DNA from: Symsagittifera roscoffensis
Lineage: Eukaryota; Xenacoelomorpha; Acoela; Convolutidae
Direction of reading: 5' to 3'
Assembly (NCBI RefSeq): GCF_963678635.1
Contig: NC_087064.1
Span: 24,468,189 to 24,532,188 of the forward strand
Length of the DNA: 64,000 nt
Part shown: positions 60,401-64,000 of the stretch, one piece after another
Position numbering within the stretch: position 1 is the first letter of the stretch
Layout of the letters: each line of letters starts with the position of its first letter
Program-made: the position numbers and the translations under genes
The notes under the pieces: model-generated
The model's input: only the letters and a program-made list of their open reading frames with translations
What the model was told of the DNA's origin: nothing
Database searches by the model: none

Positions 60401-62174
60401 CTCTTAGGTCAAGTTTGAAGTTGCAGCAGTCACTACCTTCCATCTTTTAAAAAATTCTTTGAAGGCTTTGAAATCAACAATTCGTCATTTTTACATTTTG
60501 TAGGGCATTGAAAGCTCAATTACTAACAAAGATTACTTTACCTTCTGGAATGTAGTAAAGCGTTGAATGCCAGCCCATCTTGCCAGCTCTTGTCGAAGTT
60601 TCTGATATCTACGTTGTCGTATGGTTCCACCTGTTTCTGACACCAGAGTAGCAACGATTCCTTTGCCGACTTCTTGACTGAACTCTCCTATTTTTACAAA
60701 TAAACAACGTGACAATCAGATACACAATCAACGCAAATTGGATTCATTGAGTTAAACTCACTGAAAGTTTATCAAATCATTAAACAACGTTATCTTATCT
60801 GATCTTCACACTTTTCGCTTCTCTCTCAACTTAAGTGGCACATTTCATTTTGCCCGTCGCATATTTTTTCCTAATAATTGATACAAGTTCCGTTAAAAGT
60901 TTTGGGTAAATGGTGTGGGACGAGACCAAACAGTGTTTATTCATCTTGAACTCAATGACTATTGGAAACAAAGGACTAACTCAATCGCTCTAACCTTGCA
61001 TCTGAATGCTATAAGATGTTCTCCGCAGCCCCGAATAATGTACAGAAATGCAACATTTTTAAAATTTAAGACAGAAAAAGAGCCGTCTTTGTATGATCCT
61101 TTTAGGGGAAATTTTTCACTCCGAATTTTTCAGTTTTGATATTATGAGTTTTGGTGTTGGAGAAGATTGTGCTTGAAATCATATCATTCAACAATTTTCA
61201 CGTAGTTACAAACATGCCTGAAATACCTATTGAGCCCCCTCCATGCCACTCATGAATGGGGCAGATTGCTGAACTGATTCCAATATTTATTAAAATTATC
61301 TCTAAATTTCAATTTCAATATTTATTAAATTTATCTCTAAATTTTAAGTTCAAAAACTATGCAACCAATTGGATAGAAAACCCCAAACGTATCAACAGAC
61401 AACAGTTAGGTTATATGAGTGGTACCATACCTGTTCTGGTGCAGTTTCCTGGACGATTTGTTCCTCGAACACAATTTGTTGGATTTGGAAGCGGAGGATG
61501 ATGGTCCAGATGAGCCCTAAGATGAGTCGCTTGTTCCCATCTACGATGTCCGAAGCGCCGATGTTTTCCAACGTCACCTGGAACAAAAGAGCGAAAACTT
61601 TGATAGATTGTTCATACAAATATAATACTTAATAATATCGGAGTATTTATTTTTCAGCTTGTTTCTAATCGTTTTCATCTTTCAATGTACAACCGTTTCT
61701 TTAAGCTCTCAAAAAATTCAAATTATCTTCTTCTAAGGTTTTGAAAAACCTACTTAAAAACTAATAACAGACATTTGGCCATGCCAAGAAAGTAACACTT
61801 CGGCTTTGGCTTTAACGTGCCGCTTTGTCAATTTATGCTTTGAGTTGTGATTAAGTTGTGGGAAATGCAACCTTTTTGGAGAGGAATGAGAGAGAGATGC
61901 CGACATTCTCCAGCTGCTGGATTCGCATCACTCCTCGACTCACTTTGGGCAACATCTCCCCCGAAATGACCTGTAACAACTGGTGCAACATCCTTCCATT
62001 CCTAATATCCTCAAACAAGTCCTCCACATGGATCCCGGTAGGTTTCAGGTGAAAGTTGATCCACTTTGTAAATGTCTTTTGCTGCACGCGGATGCGCTCC
62101 TCTTGCAGGCCTCGGATTCGACCTTTTTCGAACTGCTGGGTCGGGTCCAAAACTTGTTCATTTCCGACCCACAT
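17229..62174 (-). CDS. SPTBN5: Beta-heavy spectrin (karst/SMA-1/beta-V type), complete, 21 coding exons, 4,525 aa
   Basis: Giant beta-spectrin that pairs with alpha-spectrin and cross-links actin at the apical membrane of polarised cells. Order of parts: CH1 (about residues 34-140) and CH2 (156-262) forming the actin-binding domain, roughly 30 spectrin repeats, an SH3 domain inside the early repeats (about 846-898), a basic Arg-rich linker after the repeats (from 3646), a PH domain (about 3970-4074) and a Ser/Asn/Gln-rich tail of about 450 residues. Exons, right to left: 61872-62174, 61431-61577, 60542-60687, 59505-60276, 59402-59419, 57092-57313, 47932-48140, 39578-44210, 39204-39221, 35726-38961, 35043-35157, 32666-32827, 31651-32132, 31093-31459, 29828-29932, 29065-29524, 27987-28216, 24372-24554, 23911-24138, 21783-22146, 17229-18406. 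All are GT-AG, all phases match, and lengths sum to exactly 4,525 codons plus stop. Karst and SMA-1 are about 4,100 aa; the extra length is mostly in the tail. The SH3 plus PH plus length exclude ordinary beta-spectrin. Confidence 0.94.
19535..19845 (+). mobile_element. AGAGTC-family repeat, right part missing
   Basis: Begins ACATAGCCAATCGAAGATTG and follows the family through GAGAAAACTGGATCAATAGG and CCACTTCCGAAACTAGAAAT, then stops. Lies just left of the foldback element at 19940. Confidence 0.65.
19940..20672. mobile_element. Tc1/mariner-type foldback element, copy 1
   Basis: 733 bp with ends CAGTGCTGATTTAAATTAAC and its reverse complement, flanked by TA on both sides. Each arm is about 320 bp and nearly palindromic (for example GACCCATTTTTGGGGTAA against its mirror). 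The centre is about 90 bp. No transposase, so a non-autonomous foldback element. In a spectrin intron. Confidence 0.88.
21334..21703. mobile_element. hAT-type MITE with 8-bp target duplication
   Basis: Left end CAGGGGCGGATTTAGG, right end CCTAGATCCGCCCCTG, flanked by an exact TCTCTGAG duplication (21326-21333 and 21704-21711). An extra right-end sequence at about 21456-21472 (CTAGATCCGCCCCTG) suggests one element inside another, or an internal duplication. Non-coding, in spectrin intron 20, 80 bp from exon 20. Confidence 0.88.
21783..22146 (-). CDS. SPTBN5: Beta-heavy spectrin exon 20: second half of PH domain
   Basis: 364 nt. It reads [36 protein letters not shown] and [16 protein letters not shown], the remaining strands and C-terminal helix of a beta-spectrin PH domain. 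A proline-rich piece ([11 protein letters not shown]) follows. Donor CAAA/GTAAGT leaves one base. A hAT-type MITE sits 80 bp into the next intron. Confidence 0.93.
22830..23430. repeat. Second, decayed array of the 165-bp satellite
   Basis: Cores CGTCATATCTCGGAAAC at about 22975, 23113, 23285 and 23418, with AGCAGTCATCTTTGGCGGCA and GAGAGTACCCCGACAGCACC, as in the 10.5-kb array. In spectrin intron 19. Confidence 0.72.
23911..24138 (-). CDS. SPTBN5: Beta-heavy spectrin exon 19: first half of PH domain
   Basis: 76 codons. After a Ser-rich lead it reads [16 protein letters not shown], then [10 protein letters not shown] and [15 protein letters not shown] strands 1-4 as in other beta-spectrins, with the basic phosphoinositide loop (KAT MRNWK). 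Acceptor TTTTAG, donor AAT/GTTAAT. Confidence 0.92.
24372..24554 (-). CDS. SPTBN5: Beta-heavy spectrin exon 18: linker before PH domain
   Basis: 61 codons, phase 0, Gln/Asn/Ser-rich ([20 protein letters not shown]). Acceptor TTTCAG, donor TCG/GTTAGT. No domain recognised. Confidence 0.75.
25348..25590 (+). mobile_element. tRNA-derived SINE, second family, copy 1
   Basis: Begins GGGGAGCGGTGGTGAAGTGG, with an A box (TGGTGAAGTGG) and B-box-like ATGTTCGAGGCCC. The rest (TTGAGAATGAGGCAATATTA, GGATAAATCGTCTT) matches the copy at 53583 to its end. A separate family from the Lys-like SINE, and on the plus strand. Confidence 0.72.
26000..26149. repeat. 75-bp tandem duplication
   Basis: Two units starting CTGATAGTAACAATACACGA and CTGATAGTATCAATACACTA, sharing CTGACAAATCGTGAATCAAA. 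Few differences, so recent. Confidence 0.85.
26500..27450. repeat. Degenerate tandem repeat, about 200-bp period
   Basis: Recurring GGGTAGTTTTCGAGAAAA, AACGGTCAA, TTTTCCGAAATTCATAGCT and CGATTGAACCC elements. The same family reappears at 33740-34570. Confidence 0.6.
27695..27910. mobile_element. hAT-like MITE fragment
   Basis: Starts CAGGGGTGGATTCTTAAAC and continues TTTTAGGTCGATCAACTTGA, then TTTTTTCGGCGCGCACTCCC, the same internal parts as the fragment at 12687. Confidence 0.55.
27987..28216 (-). CDS. SPTBN5: Beta-heavy spectrin exon 17: Ser/Pro-rich linker
   Basis: 230 nt, low-complexity linker with several SP dipeptides ([20 protein letters not shown]), likely proline-directed phosphorylation sites. 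Phase fits both neighbours. Acceptor TTTAG, donor GAG/GTGACT. Evidence is reading frame and phase, since such linkers are not conserved. Confidence 0.75.
29065..29524 (-). CDS. SPTBN5: Beta-heavy spectrin exon 16: end of repeats, basic linker
   Basis: 460 nt. It begins [20 protein letters not shown] and runs into an extremely Arg-rich helix ([31 protein letters not shown]), then Ser-rich low-complexity sequence. This is where the rod ends and the flexible C-terminal region starts. Donor CAAG/GTTTGC leaves one base. Confidence 0.88.
29828..29932 (-). CDS. SPTBN5: Beta-heavy spectrin exon 15: last repeat
   Basis: 35 codons, phase 0, [18 protein letters not shown] onward, a B-helix of the last full repeat. 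Acceptor TTTTAG, donor AAG/GTAGGA. Confidence 0.9.
30105..30387 (-). mobile_element. tRNA-Lys-like SINE copy, interrupted by a MITE at its tail
   Basis: Head GGCGAAGCTGCGCTTCGCAA; minus-strand GCTGAGTGGTTAGTGAGTG as A box; tail TTTGCGAATTAGGTAAGAAA. A hAT-type MITE starts at 30388, inside or directly at its 3' flank. Confidence 0.65.
30388..30656. mobile_element. MITE, ends GGTACAAGTGTGATAGA, 8-bp flanking duplication
   Basis: 269 bp with inverted ends GGTACAAGTGTGATAGAGGG and CTTCTATCACACTTGTACC. Flanks TCAACAGT and TCAACAGG agree at 7 of 8 bases, as for a hAT-like insertion. Inserted at the tail of a SINE. Related ends occur near 48734, 50110, 50260 and 51240. Confidence 0.75.
31093..31459 (-). 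CDS. SPTBN5: Beta-heavy spectrin exon 14
   Basis: 367 nt; it completes Met and reads [16 protein letters not shown], a repeat A-helix with its tryptophan, and later [20 protein letters not shown]. Ends SSKNCG before donor GTAAGT. Acceptor is TTTAAG. Confidence 0.9.
31651..32132 (-). CDS. SPTBN5: Beta-heavy spectrin exon 13
   Basis: 482 nt of coiled-coil repeat sequence, from [14 protein letters not shown] to FYDMFAEV plus a split Met codon. Acceptor TTTTAG, donor CAT/GTGAGT. Confidence 0.9.
32271..32556 (+). mobile_element. AGAGTC-family repeat, internally deleted
   Basis: Left end AAAGAGTCAATGAACGCAAA and right end ATTCATCGACTCTTAAAC are both kept, with about 190 bp of the middle missing. 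Sits in a spectrin intron. Confidence 0.7.
32666..32827 (-). CDS. SPTBN5: Beta-heavy spectrin exon 12
   Basis: 54 codons, phase 0 both ends, [18 protein letters not shown] then [16 protein letters not shown], the typical B-helix start of a repeat. Acceptor CTATAG, donor ACG/GTGAGT. Confidence 0.9.
33118..33716 (-). mobile_element. tRNA-Lys-like SINE copy with clear tRNA block
   Basis: At 33491-33552 the minus strand reads GTCCGTGGCTGAGTGGTTAG, GTGGGACTCTTAATCTCTGG, GTCGCAGGTTTGAATCTC: A box, a tRNA-Lys(CTT)-like anticodon arm and B box in the right order and spacing. Head (AGGCGAAGCTGCG) and tail (AATACACTAAGCTGATGGCT) flank it. Confidence 0.75.
33740..34570. repeat. Degenerate tandem repeat, same family as 26.5-27.4 kb
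   Basis: GCGGGGTAGTTTTCGGAAAA, CCTAGATTGAACCCTTGATA, ACGGTTAAAAATT-like steps and TTTTCCCAAGTTCATTTCAG repeat several times. In the intron between spectrin exons 11 and 12. Confidence 0.6.
35043..35157 (-). CDS. SPTBN5: Beta-heavy spectrin exon 11
   Basis: 115 nt; after the split Ile codon it reads [18 protein letters not shown] and ends NQFLFLVE. Acceptor GTTTCAG, donor GAG/GTATGA, phase 0 at the end. A helical repeat segment whose W position is taken by aromatic residues. Confidence 0.85.
35726..38961 (-). CDS. SPTBN5: Beta-heavy spectrin exon 10: 3,236-nt exon, about 10 repeats
   Basis: Residues 2157-3234, uninterrupted spectrin repeats with A-helix tryptophans ([41 protein letters not shown]). 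Acceptor GTGTAG just before ATCGACCAG; donor AAT/GTAAGG leaving 2 nt. An intron placed later would run straight into a TAA, which confirms the donor. Confidence 0.94.
39204..39221 (-). CDS. SPTBN5: Beta-heavy spectrin exon 9: second 18-nt microexon (VFTDEQ)
   Basis: Eighteen bases between acceptor CTTTCAG and donor CAG/GTAAAT, phase 0 both sides, encoding Val-Phe-Thr-Asp-Glu-Gln. It links exon 8 (EEIYPVDE) to exon 10 ([13 protein letters not shown]) and completes a plausible repeat boundary. Inclusion or skipping both keep the frame. Confidence 0.72.
39578..44210 (-). CDS. SPTBN5: Beta-heavy spectrin exon 8: giant 4,633-nt exon with SH3 domain and about 14 repeats
   Basis: Encodes residues 606-2150 without interruption. 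Repeats are marked by recurring W at helix A ([37 protein letters not shown]) and the DNYG/DNLG-type B-helix starts. The SH3 lies near residues 846-898 ([25 protein letters not shown]). Its ALYDY box is changed to TLREY, so ligand binding is uncertain. A very basic stretch ([14 protein letters not shown], about 922-935) follows the SH3 before the repeat pattern resumes. Acceptor TTTATAG, donor GAG/GTATGC, phase 0 at the end. Confidence 0.95.
45231..45617 (+). mobile_element. AGAGTC-family repeat copy
   Basis: Begins ACATAGCCAACAGGTAGTTG and AAAGAGTCAATGAG; ends GACCTATATAAGAGTCTGAA then ATCATCGACTCT. Confidence 0.75.
45956..46445 (+). mobile_element. AGAGTC-family repeat copy
   Basis: Begins AACATAGCCAACAGACAGTA; ends CTATATAAGAGTCTGAACTA then TTCATAGACTCTTAAA. 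In the intron between spectrin exons 7 and 8. Confidence 0.75.
46571..47010 (-). mobile_element. tRNA-type SINE copy (same family)
   Basis: Head CACAGAGGCGAAGCTGAGCG, tRNA-like block about 46690-46770, internal AATTGCCAATGCGAGGCAGC as in the copy at 998. It contains a 34-bp tandem duplication, with ACGAACGCGTAACAATAGGC appearing twice (46757 and 46791). A further head fragment follows at 47013. Confidence 0.6.
47690..47916. mobile_element. MITE of the GGCTCTTTTCC family beside a spectrin splice donor
   Basis: Ends GGCTCTTTTCCCTTTCCCCC and GGGGGTAAGAGCC; interior matches the copy at 51013 (CAAACATATTTGGTCTTCAT). Its right end is only 15 nt from the donor of spectrin exon 7 (47931). Confidence 0.75.
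47932..48140 (-). CDS. SPTBN5: Beta-heavy spectrin exon 7: spectrin repeat segment
   Basis: 209 nt, starting [19 protein letters not shown], which matches the B-helix start of an early beta-heavy repeat, and ending [10 protein letters not shown] plus a split Phe codon completed by exon 8. Donor TT/GTAAGT. A transposon-derived palindrome begins only 15 nt inside the following intron. Confidence 0.9.
48207..48285. mobile_element. Short poly-C palindrome (AAGTTAACATCC), copy 1
   Basis: GGACCAAGTTAACATCCTCC, then a run of 18 C, then GGGGGGAGTGGATGTTAACTT: a hairpin of about 80 bp. The same element occurs at 53231. Confidence 0.75.
48377..48705. repeat. Cluster of TACTAGTAA palindromes
   Basis: Repeated TTACTAGTAAG / CTTACTAGTAA in both directions, dense at 48377-48450 and again at 48640-48700. 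Able to form several alternative hairpins. Confidence 0.7.
49326..49590. mobile_element. Foldback element, arms about 110 bp
   Basis: Left arm has CTTGACAATAACCCCCAAAA, CGGGGTAAATCAGGCCAATA, TCGTCGCGAAATTAAACTTT. The right arm is its imperfect reverse complement ending GGCTATTGTCGAGAAACTAA. The centre is GGGAGG/CCTCCC-rich. Confidence 0.75.
50369..50641. mobile_element. Palindromic element with GGGTCCAAGAGCA ends
   Basis: Left GGGTCCAAGAGCAGAAAAAC and right TTTTTTGCTCTTGGACCC are inverted copies 273 bp apart outer to outer. No clear target duplication. Confidence 0.55.
50743..50762. repeat. Poly-C tract
   Basis: A run of about 20 C (from ATATATCCCCCC on). One of several homopolymer C or G runs in this intron (48233-48250, 51432-51442, 53257-53270). 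Confidence 0.85.
51013..51214. mobile_element. MITE related to the GGCTCTTTTCC family
   Basis: Ends GGCTCTTATTCCTTTCCCC and GGAAAAAGAGCC; interior AACATATTTGGTCTTCATAC is shared with the copy at 47690. Confidence 0.75.
51419..51538. mobile_element. MITE, ends GGCTCTTTTCCAGTT, exact 8-bp target duplication
   Basis: 120 bp, inverted ends GGCTCTTTTCCAGTTCCCCC and GGGGGAAACTGGAAAAGAGC(C), flanked by AGAAAATT on both sides. Small, recent-looking, hAT-like by duplication length. Ends 126 bp from the tRNA-Gly gene. Confidence 0.85.
51664..51734 (-). tRNA. tRNA-Gly (anticodon CCC)
   Basis: 71 nt, no intron. The acceptor stem GCATTGT pairs perfectly with ACAATGC, with discriminator A. The anticodon stem is TGAGA/TCTCA with loop TTCCCAT, so the anticodon is CCC and decodes GGG. 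The T arm is ACGGG, loop TTCGAGT, CCCGT; the D arm has three pairs and the GG loop. The internal promoter boxes (TGGTGTAGGGG, GGGTTCGAGTC) are intact. It lies in a spectrin intron in the same orientation as that gene, between two palindromic MITEs. Looks functional. Confidence 0.93.
51803..52498. mobile_element. Tc1/mariner-type foldback element, copy 2
   Basis: 696 bp, the same family as 19940: ends CAGTGCTGATTAAACTAAC and TTAATTTAAATCAGCACTG, with the same arms (CTACGTAAGGAGCTCACTTT). Left flank TA, right flank TT, so one base of the target duplication has changed. Begins 68 bp beyond the tRNA-Gly gene. Confidence 0.87.
52877..53013. mobile_element. Nested hairpin element built from a 16-bp motif
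   Basis: The outer 38-bp arms (GGCAGTACAACAGTGCCGAA onward) match their mirror at 37 of 38 bases. Inside is a perfect 16-bp hairpin (GTTCAACAGTGCCGAA with 11-nt loop, 52925-52967). The motif TTCGGCACTGTTGWAC occurs about 7 times, plus variants just to the left. Confidence 0.8.
53231..53303. mobile_element. Short poly-C palindrome (AAGTTAACATCC), copy 2
   Basis: GGACCAAGTTAACATCCTCC, a C-rich loop, then GGGAGGATGTTAACTTGG. Ends and C-run match copy 1. Confidence 0.78.
53414..53466. repeat. AT-rich microsatellite
   Basis: TATTATATATAATAATATAA-type low-complexity palindromic AT repeat. Confidence 0.8.
53583..53810 (+). mobile_element. tRNA-derived SINE, second family, copy 2
   Basis: Begins GGGGAGCAGTGGTGAAGTGG and GGTCGGATGTTCGAGGCCC (B-box region), then follows copy 1 with small differences to GTGGATAAATGATCTT. 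Confidence 0.72.
53815..54335. repeat. Region with inverted CCCATTATGGCCAT repeats
   Basis: CCCATTATGGCCATAAATAA and GGCCATTATTTATTTTTCC, with AATGGAGGGAAAGGA on both sides, form an imperfect inverted pair about 500 bp apart. Probably another foldback element; ends unclear. Confidence 0.5.
54340..54430. mobile_element. hAT-like MITE fragment
   Basis: AGGATCTAGGATTTTCTCGA, then TTCTAGGTCGACCAAATTGA: the internal part of the 12687-type element. Confidence 0.5.
54828..55110 (-). mobile_element. Third tRNA-like repeat (GGGTTTGAATCTGACCAGGA)
   Basis: The minus strand at 54833-54870 carries a good B box and AAGGTCCTGGGTTTGAATCT. A related block lies at 55130-55330 (CCTGGGTTCAAATCTGACAA) and a decayed one near 44719-44790. 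All share CTGACCAGGACCTG-like sequence before a T-run. Probably SINE remnants. Confidence 0.5.
56507..56947 (+). mobile_element. AGAGTC-family repeat copy
   Basis: Begins ACATAGCTAACTGACAGTTG and ends with a decayed form of the right end (ATCTATAAAAGAGAACTCAC). Its middle part matches the family well (TTTTGAGAAAACTGGATCAA). Confidence 0.7.
57092..57313 (-). CDS. SPTBN5: Beta-heavy spectrin exon 6: spectrin repeat segment
   Basis: 74 codons, phase 0 at both ends. It reads [14 protein letters not shown] and ends [14 protein letters not shown]. The segment joins directly to exon 7 (PALLSQETG) with no gap in the repeat alignment, so the intron of about 8.95 kb between them hides no further exon of this gene. 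Confidence 0.85.
57314..59401. other. Spectrin intron 5 (about 2 kb)
   Basis: AT-rich intron between the first microexon and exon 6. A short piece around 57604 resembles the head of the tRNA-Lys SINE (CACAGAGGGGAAGCGGAG). I see no exon or other structure in the rest. Confidence 0.5.
59402..59419 (-). CDS. SPTBN5: Beta-heavy spectrin exon 5: 18-nt microexon (VDNEGA)
   Basis: Eighteen bases between a good acceptor (TTTTAAAG) and a consensus donor (GTAAGT), phase 0 on both sides. It encodes Val-Asp-Asn-Glu-Gly-Ala, which bridges the end of exon 4 (LLDVQAR) and the start of exon 6 ([14 protein letters not shown]) at the place where related spectrins keep one continuous helix and loop. Because it is symmetric in phase 0, skipping it would keep the frame. 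Not proven by transcript data. Confidence 0.72.
59505..60276 (-). CDS. SPTBN5: Beta-heavy spectrin exon 4: end of CH2 and first spectrin repeats
   Basis: 772 nt. It begins by completing an Arg codon and reads [18 protein letters not shown], followed by [20 protein letters not shown], the C-terminal signature of CH2. The first repeats follow (FWVRQK, then AWLEDM). Donor AGG/GTTTGT is weak at +3, but phase and protein continuity with the next two exons support it. Confidence 0.93.
60542..60687 (-). CDS. SPTBN5: Beta-heavy spectrin exon 3: start of CH2
   Basis: 146 nt; enters in phase 0 and leaves 2 nt. It starts with [18 protein letters not shown], very close to Karst CH2, and continues with [18 protein letters not shown], the CH2 actin-binding helix. 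Acceptor AAATAG, donor AAG/GTAAAG. Confidence 0.93.
61431..61577 (-). CDS. SPTBN5: Beta-heavy spectrin exon 2: end of CH1
   Basis: 49 codons, phase 0 at both ends. It reads [18 protein letters not shown] then [16 protein letters not shown], the near-invariant C-terminal helix of spectrin and alpha-actinin CH1. It is followed by a short acidic linker to CH2. Acceptor TTCCAG, donor CAG/GTATGG. Confidence 0.93.
61872..62174 (-). CDS. SPTBN5: Beta-heavy spectrin exon 1: start codon and most of CH1
   Basis: Encodes residues 1-101, with [18 protein letters not shown] leading into KTFTKW, the classic opening of spectrin CH1, then [11 protein letters not shown] and [15 protein letters not shown]. 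The ATG at 62174 is chosen because an in-frame TGA lies just upstream and the next residues match the start of Karst-type proteins. Donor AAG/GTTGCA, phase 0. Confidence 0.9.
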
Positions 62175-63439
62175 ATCGGATCAAATCGCCGTACAGTAAG
62201 TAGAACGAACGCAACTACTTGCGGGGATCAAAGTAGATAAAGTTATTAAAAAAACAAATCACGATTCGACTATTCAATTGATATTCATATGGTACTGGTA
62301 ATGTATAATATTTGATATGAAGGTTTCTTGCTGAGTCTCATGTAAAGAATGTTATATTTTGGAATGTATTGCAAAAATTTCTGCTCTTATAGACAAATAC
62401 TTGATAAATGCTGTCTAAAAAGCACCGTAAAAGTGGTTTAAGCTCCAGTTTGCCATATGTACATATTAAACCAACCTGAAAAATCATGAACGTTTAGAAG
62501 CCATAAGAACCATAAGTCCTACCAAAAAAGTCTAAACAGTCCTGTTTATACCTCGATGGTTTTGCTAATTGACAAAATGGCTTTCGCGTCAGAAGTGTTA
62601 AGACAGGCGAAAACAAATAAAGCCGGTCTAAAAGAAATGATACTTAGATACTAATATGGAACGCAAAATCTCTAATTAAGCATTTTCGAAGGTTTCGGGT
62701 AAAAGCTTGACCACAATGACCTAACATTTTAATTCAAGTTTTATTACGTAATATTAGTATCAGTCAATGAACAAAAAAGACATTTTATGGCACTCAAAAT
62801 AATGAACCATTCAAAGAACGTCAAAAGATGGGAGCCATAAAAAGAACGAGACTTTCAGGTCAGCTAATTCAATTTCAATCACACAGACATCAAGATTTTT
62901 GGATTCAATTCGAGGTCAATTGCAAAGGTCGTTTCGAGACGCTTCGAGAGATGGTCAATAAAAATCAAAGGGCGACATCCTTTCTTTAGACTCCCGAAAT
63001 ACCATTCATTAAATCCTGGCTTCAAGCTAGCTTGAGCTCAATTGCAAAACAATAGAGAGGGGGATTTATTTCAAGCTTAAGATAAAGATTGACATCTATT
63101 GTAATAAAATCCATCAAAGGAGGTAGAATTTATCGTAGAAAAGATATTAAGGAAATATTCTGCACCGTTGAACAATCAGGAGTAAAACACATTTGAACAC
63201 GCTACACTATTAGTAAAAAACCATTGTTTGAAAAGATCAACCTAAGAGGCTAATTTTACATTTATGAATCTCTGCTACTAGCGTGGTCACAAGATGGTTT
63301 GATGAAGTTAGGTTTCCAGAACCCTTAAATAAATTGAAGAAAGCATTCATGATAGAGCTGAGGAACTAAGGGGGAAGCTAAGGAAAAGCATTGAATCACG
63401 TGGAAAAAAACTTGCCATAATTTACAATTTACAATAATT
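62175..63439. other. Intergenic spacer, SDR gene to beta-heavy spectrin
   Basis: About 1.27 kb without a recognisable exon. It should contain the SDR 3' UTR and the promoter and 5' UTR of the spectrin gene, since the spectrin ATG at 62174 has an in-frame TGA three codons upstream. I see no clear TATA box, CpG-rich block or known repeat. Confidence 0.5.
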
Positions 63440-64000
63440 TTAGACCCCCCATTTTATATTTAGGAGCTCACAGCTCGCATCCCACAGCTTCTGAGCTAGC
63501 TCTGGATCCTTCGCTATCTTAGTAGGTTCCTTTACAGCAGAGTCTGCATAATACAACCCTGTTTCTTCGCTTGTTTTCCCACTCACAGTGCAATATATAG
63601 TAGTAAGTGCGCCCTGTTTTTCAGTCTTAGCAAAGAATCCTGTCAACATGTATACACATTGAGATATTTTACTGGATCGGTCCAATTCGGTTTTTACGAA
63701 ACCCGGATGAACAGCGTATGTGTTGACTTTTCCAGCGTATTTTGCAGCTAGACTTTTAGTAAAGAGAACATTCATTAGCTTCGTGTTGCAGTAAGCTCCA
63801 AAACCTTGAGATGGGTAGGACTTTTCGCATTGCAAGTCCTCTAAAAAGTTAGCTTTTGCGCTTTCATGAGCTTTCGATGATAGATTGATAATTCGCGGTT
63901 TATTGGAAGAACTGATTATATTATCAATTAGCAAGTGTGTCAACAAAAAATGACCCAGATGGTTCGTCTGGAACTGAGACTCGAATCCATCTTTCGTAAC
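63440..64000 (-). CDS. Short-chain dehydrogenase/reductase, retinol dehydrogenase-like (3' part, cut by window edge)
   Basis: The open frame runs from the window edge to a TAA stop, giving the last 186 residues. It reads as the C-terminal two thirds of a classical SDR of the RDH11-14 group, NAD(P)-dependent oxidoreductases acting on retinoids or other small carbonyls, usually at the ER or mitochondrial membrane. Visible motifs in order: DGFESQFQTNHLGHFLLT (core helix with the family NHLGHF signature), RIINLSSKAH (catalytic Ser strand), YCNTK (the YxxxK active site) and HPGFVKTEL after it. The N-terminal TGxxxGIG cofactor loop must lie to the right of the window. No intron interrupts this part. 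The substrate cannot be decided from sequence. It is the upstream neighbour of the spectrin gene on the same strand, with about 1.27 kb between them. Confidence 0.88.
   Translation of the reverse strand, partial: VTKDGFESQFQTNHLGHFLLTHLLIDNIISSSNKPRIINLSSKAHESAKANFLEDLQCEKSYPSQGFGAYCNTKLMNVLFTKSLAAKYAGKVNTYAVHPGFVKTELDRSSKISQCVYMLTGFFAKTEKQGALTTIYCTVSGKTSEETGLYYADSAVKEPTKIAKDPELAQKLWDASCELLNIKWGV

Overview
This is nuclear DNA from an animal: AT-rich, with long introns and many transposons. The evidence for Metazoa is a beta-heavy spectrin with paired CH domains, about 30 spectrin repeats, an SH3 domain and a PH domain; a kinesin-II accessory subunit gene (KIFAP3/KAP3), which implies motile or sensory cilia; and a single nuclear tRNA-Gly(CCC). 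I cannot name the phylum. Intron and repeat content look like a non-model (perhaps marine) invertebrate, not a vertebrate or insect. I see no bacterial, viral or organellar genes.

All four protein genes and the tRNA lie on the minus strand. Right to left: (1) 64000-63440, the 3' end of a short-chain dehydrogenase (retinol-dehydrogenase type), cut by the window edge. (2) 62174 to 17229 (or 16630), a complete beta-heavy spectrin gene. I rebuilt it from 21 exons whose splice phases all agree, giving 4,525 codons; two exons are only 18 nt long, and a 22nd exon gives an alternative C-terminus. (3) 9423-8776, an intronless RING-finger protein. (4) 8459 to beyond position 1, the first six coding exons of KIFAP3, about 271 of roughly 790 residues, including a 32-nt first coding exon.

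The rest is intron and intergenic DNA full of mobile and repetitive elements. These include Tc1/mariner-type foldback elements with TA ends, hAT-type MITEs with 8-bp target duplications, a roughly 480-bp family with AGAGTCRATGAACG ends, at least two tRNA-derived SINE families (one tRNA-Lys-like), several short palindromic elements with poly-C loops, a 165-bp tandem satellite (10.5-12.0 kb) joined to a polypurine tract, and degenerate arrays at 22.8-23.4, 26.5-27.4 and 33.7-34.6 kb. The 8.95-kb spectrin intron at 48141-57091 and its right flank are the densest in MITEs and also hold the tRNA gene.

Functionally, beta-heavy spectrin (apical membrane skeleton) and KAP3 (heterotrimeric kinesin-2, ciliary transport) are both epithelial and ciliary housekeeping genes, but nothing here shows they are co-regulated. 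The short, same-strand RING-KAP3 spacing and a splice acceptor 6 nt before the KAP3 start codon are compatible with an operon or trans-splicing, or simply with a 5'-UTR intron. I found no convincing new multi-gene system. The most interesting points are the microexons and alternative tail of the spectrin gene and the oriented, nested palindromic repeats.
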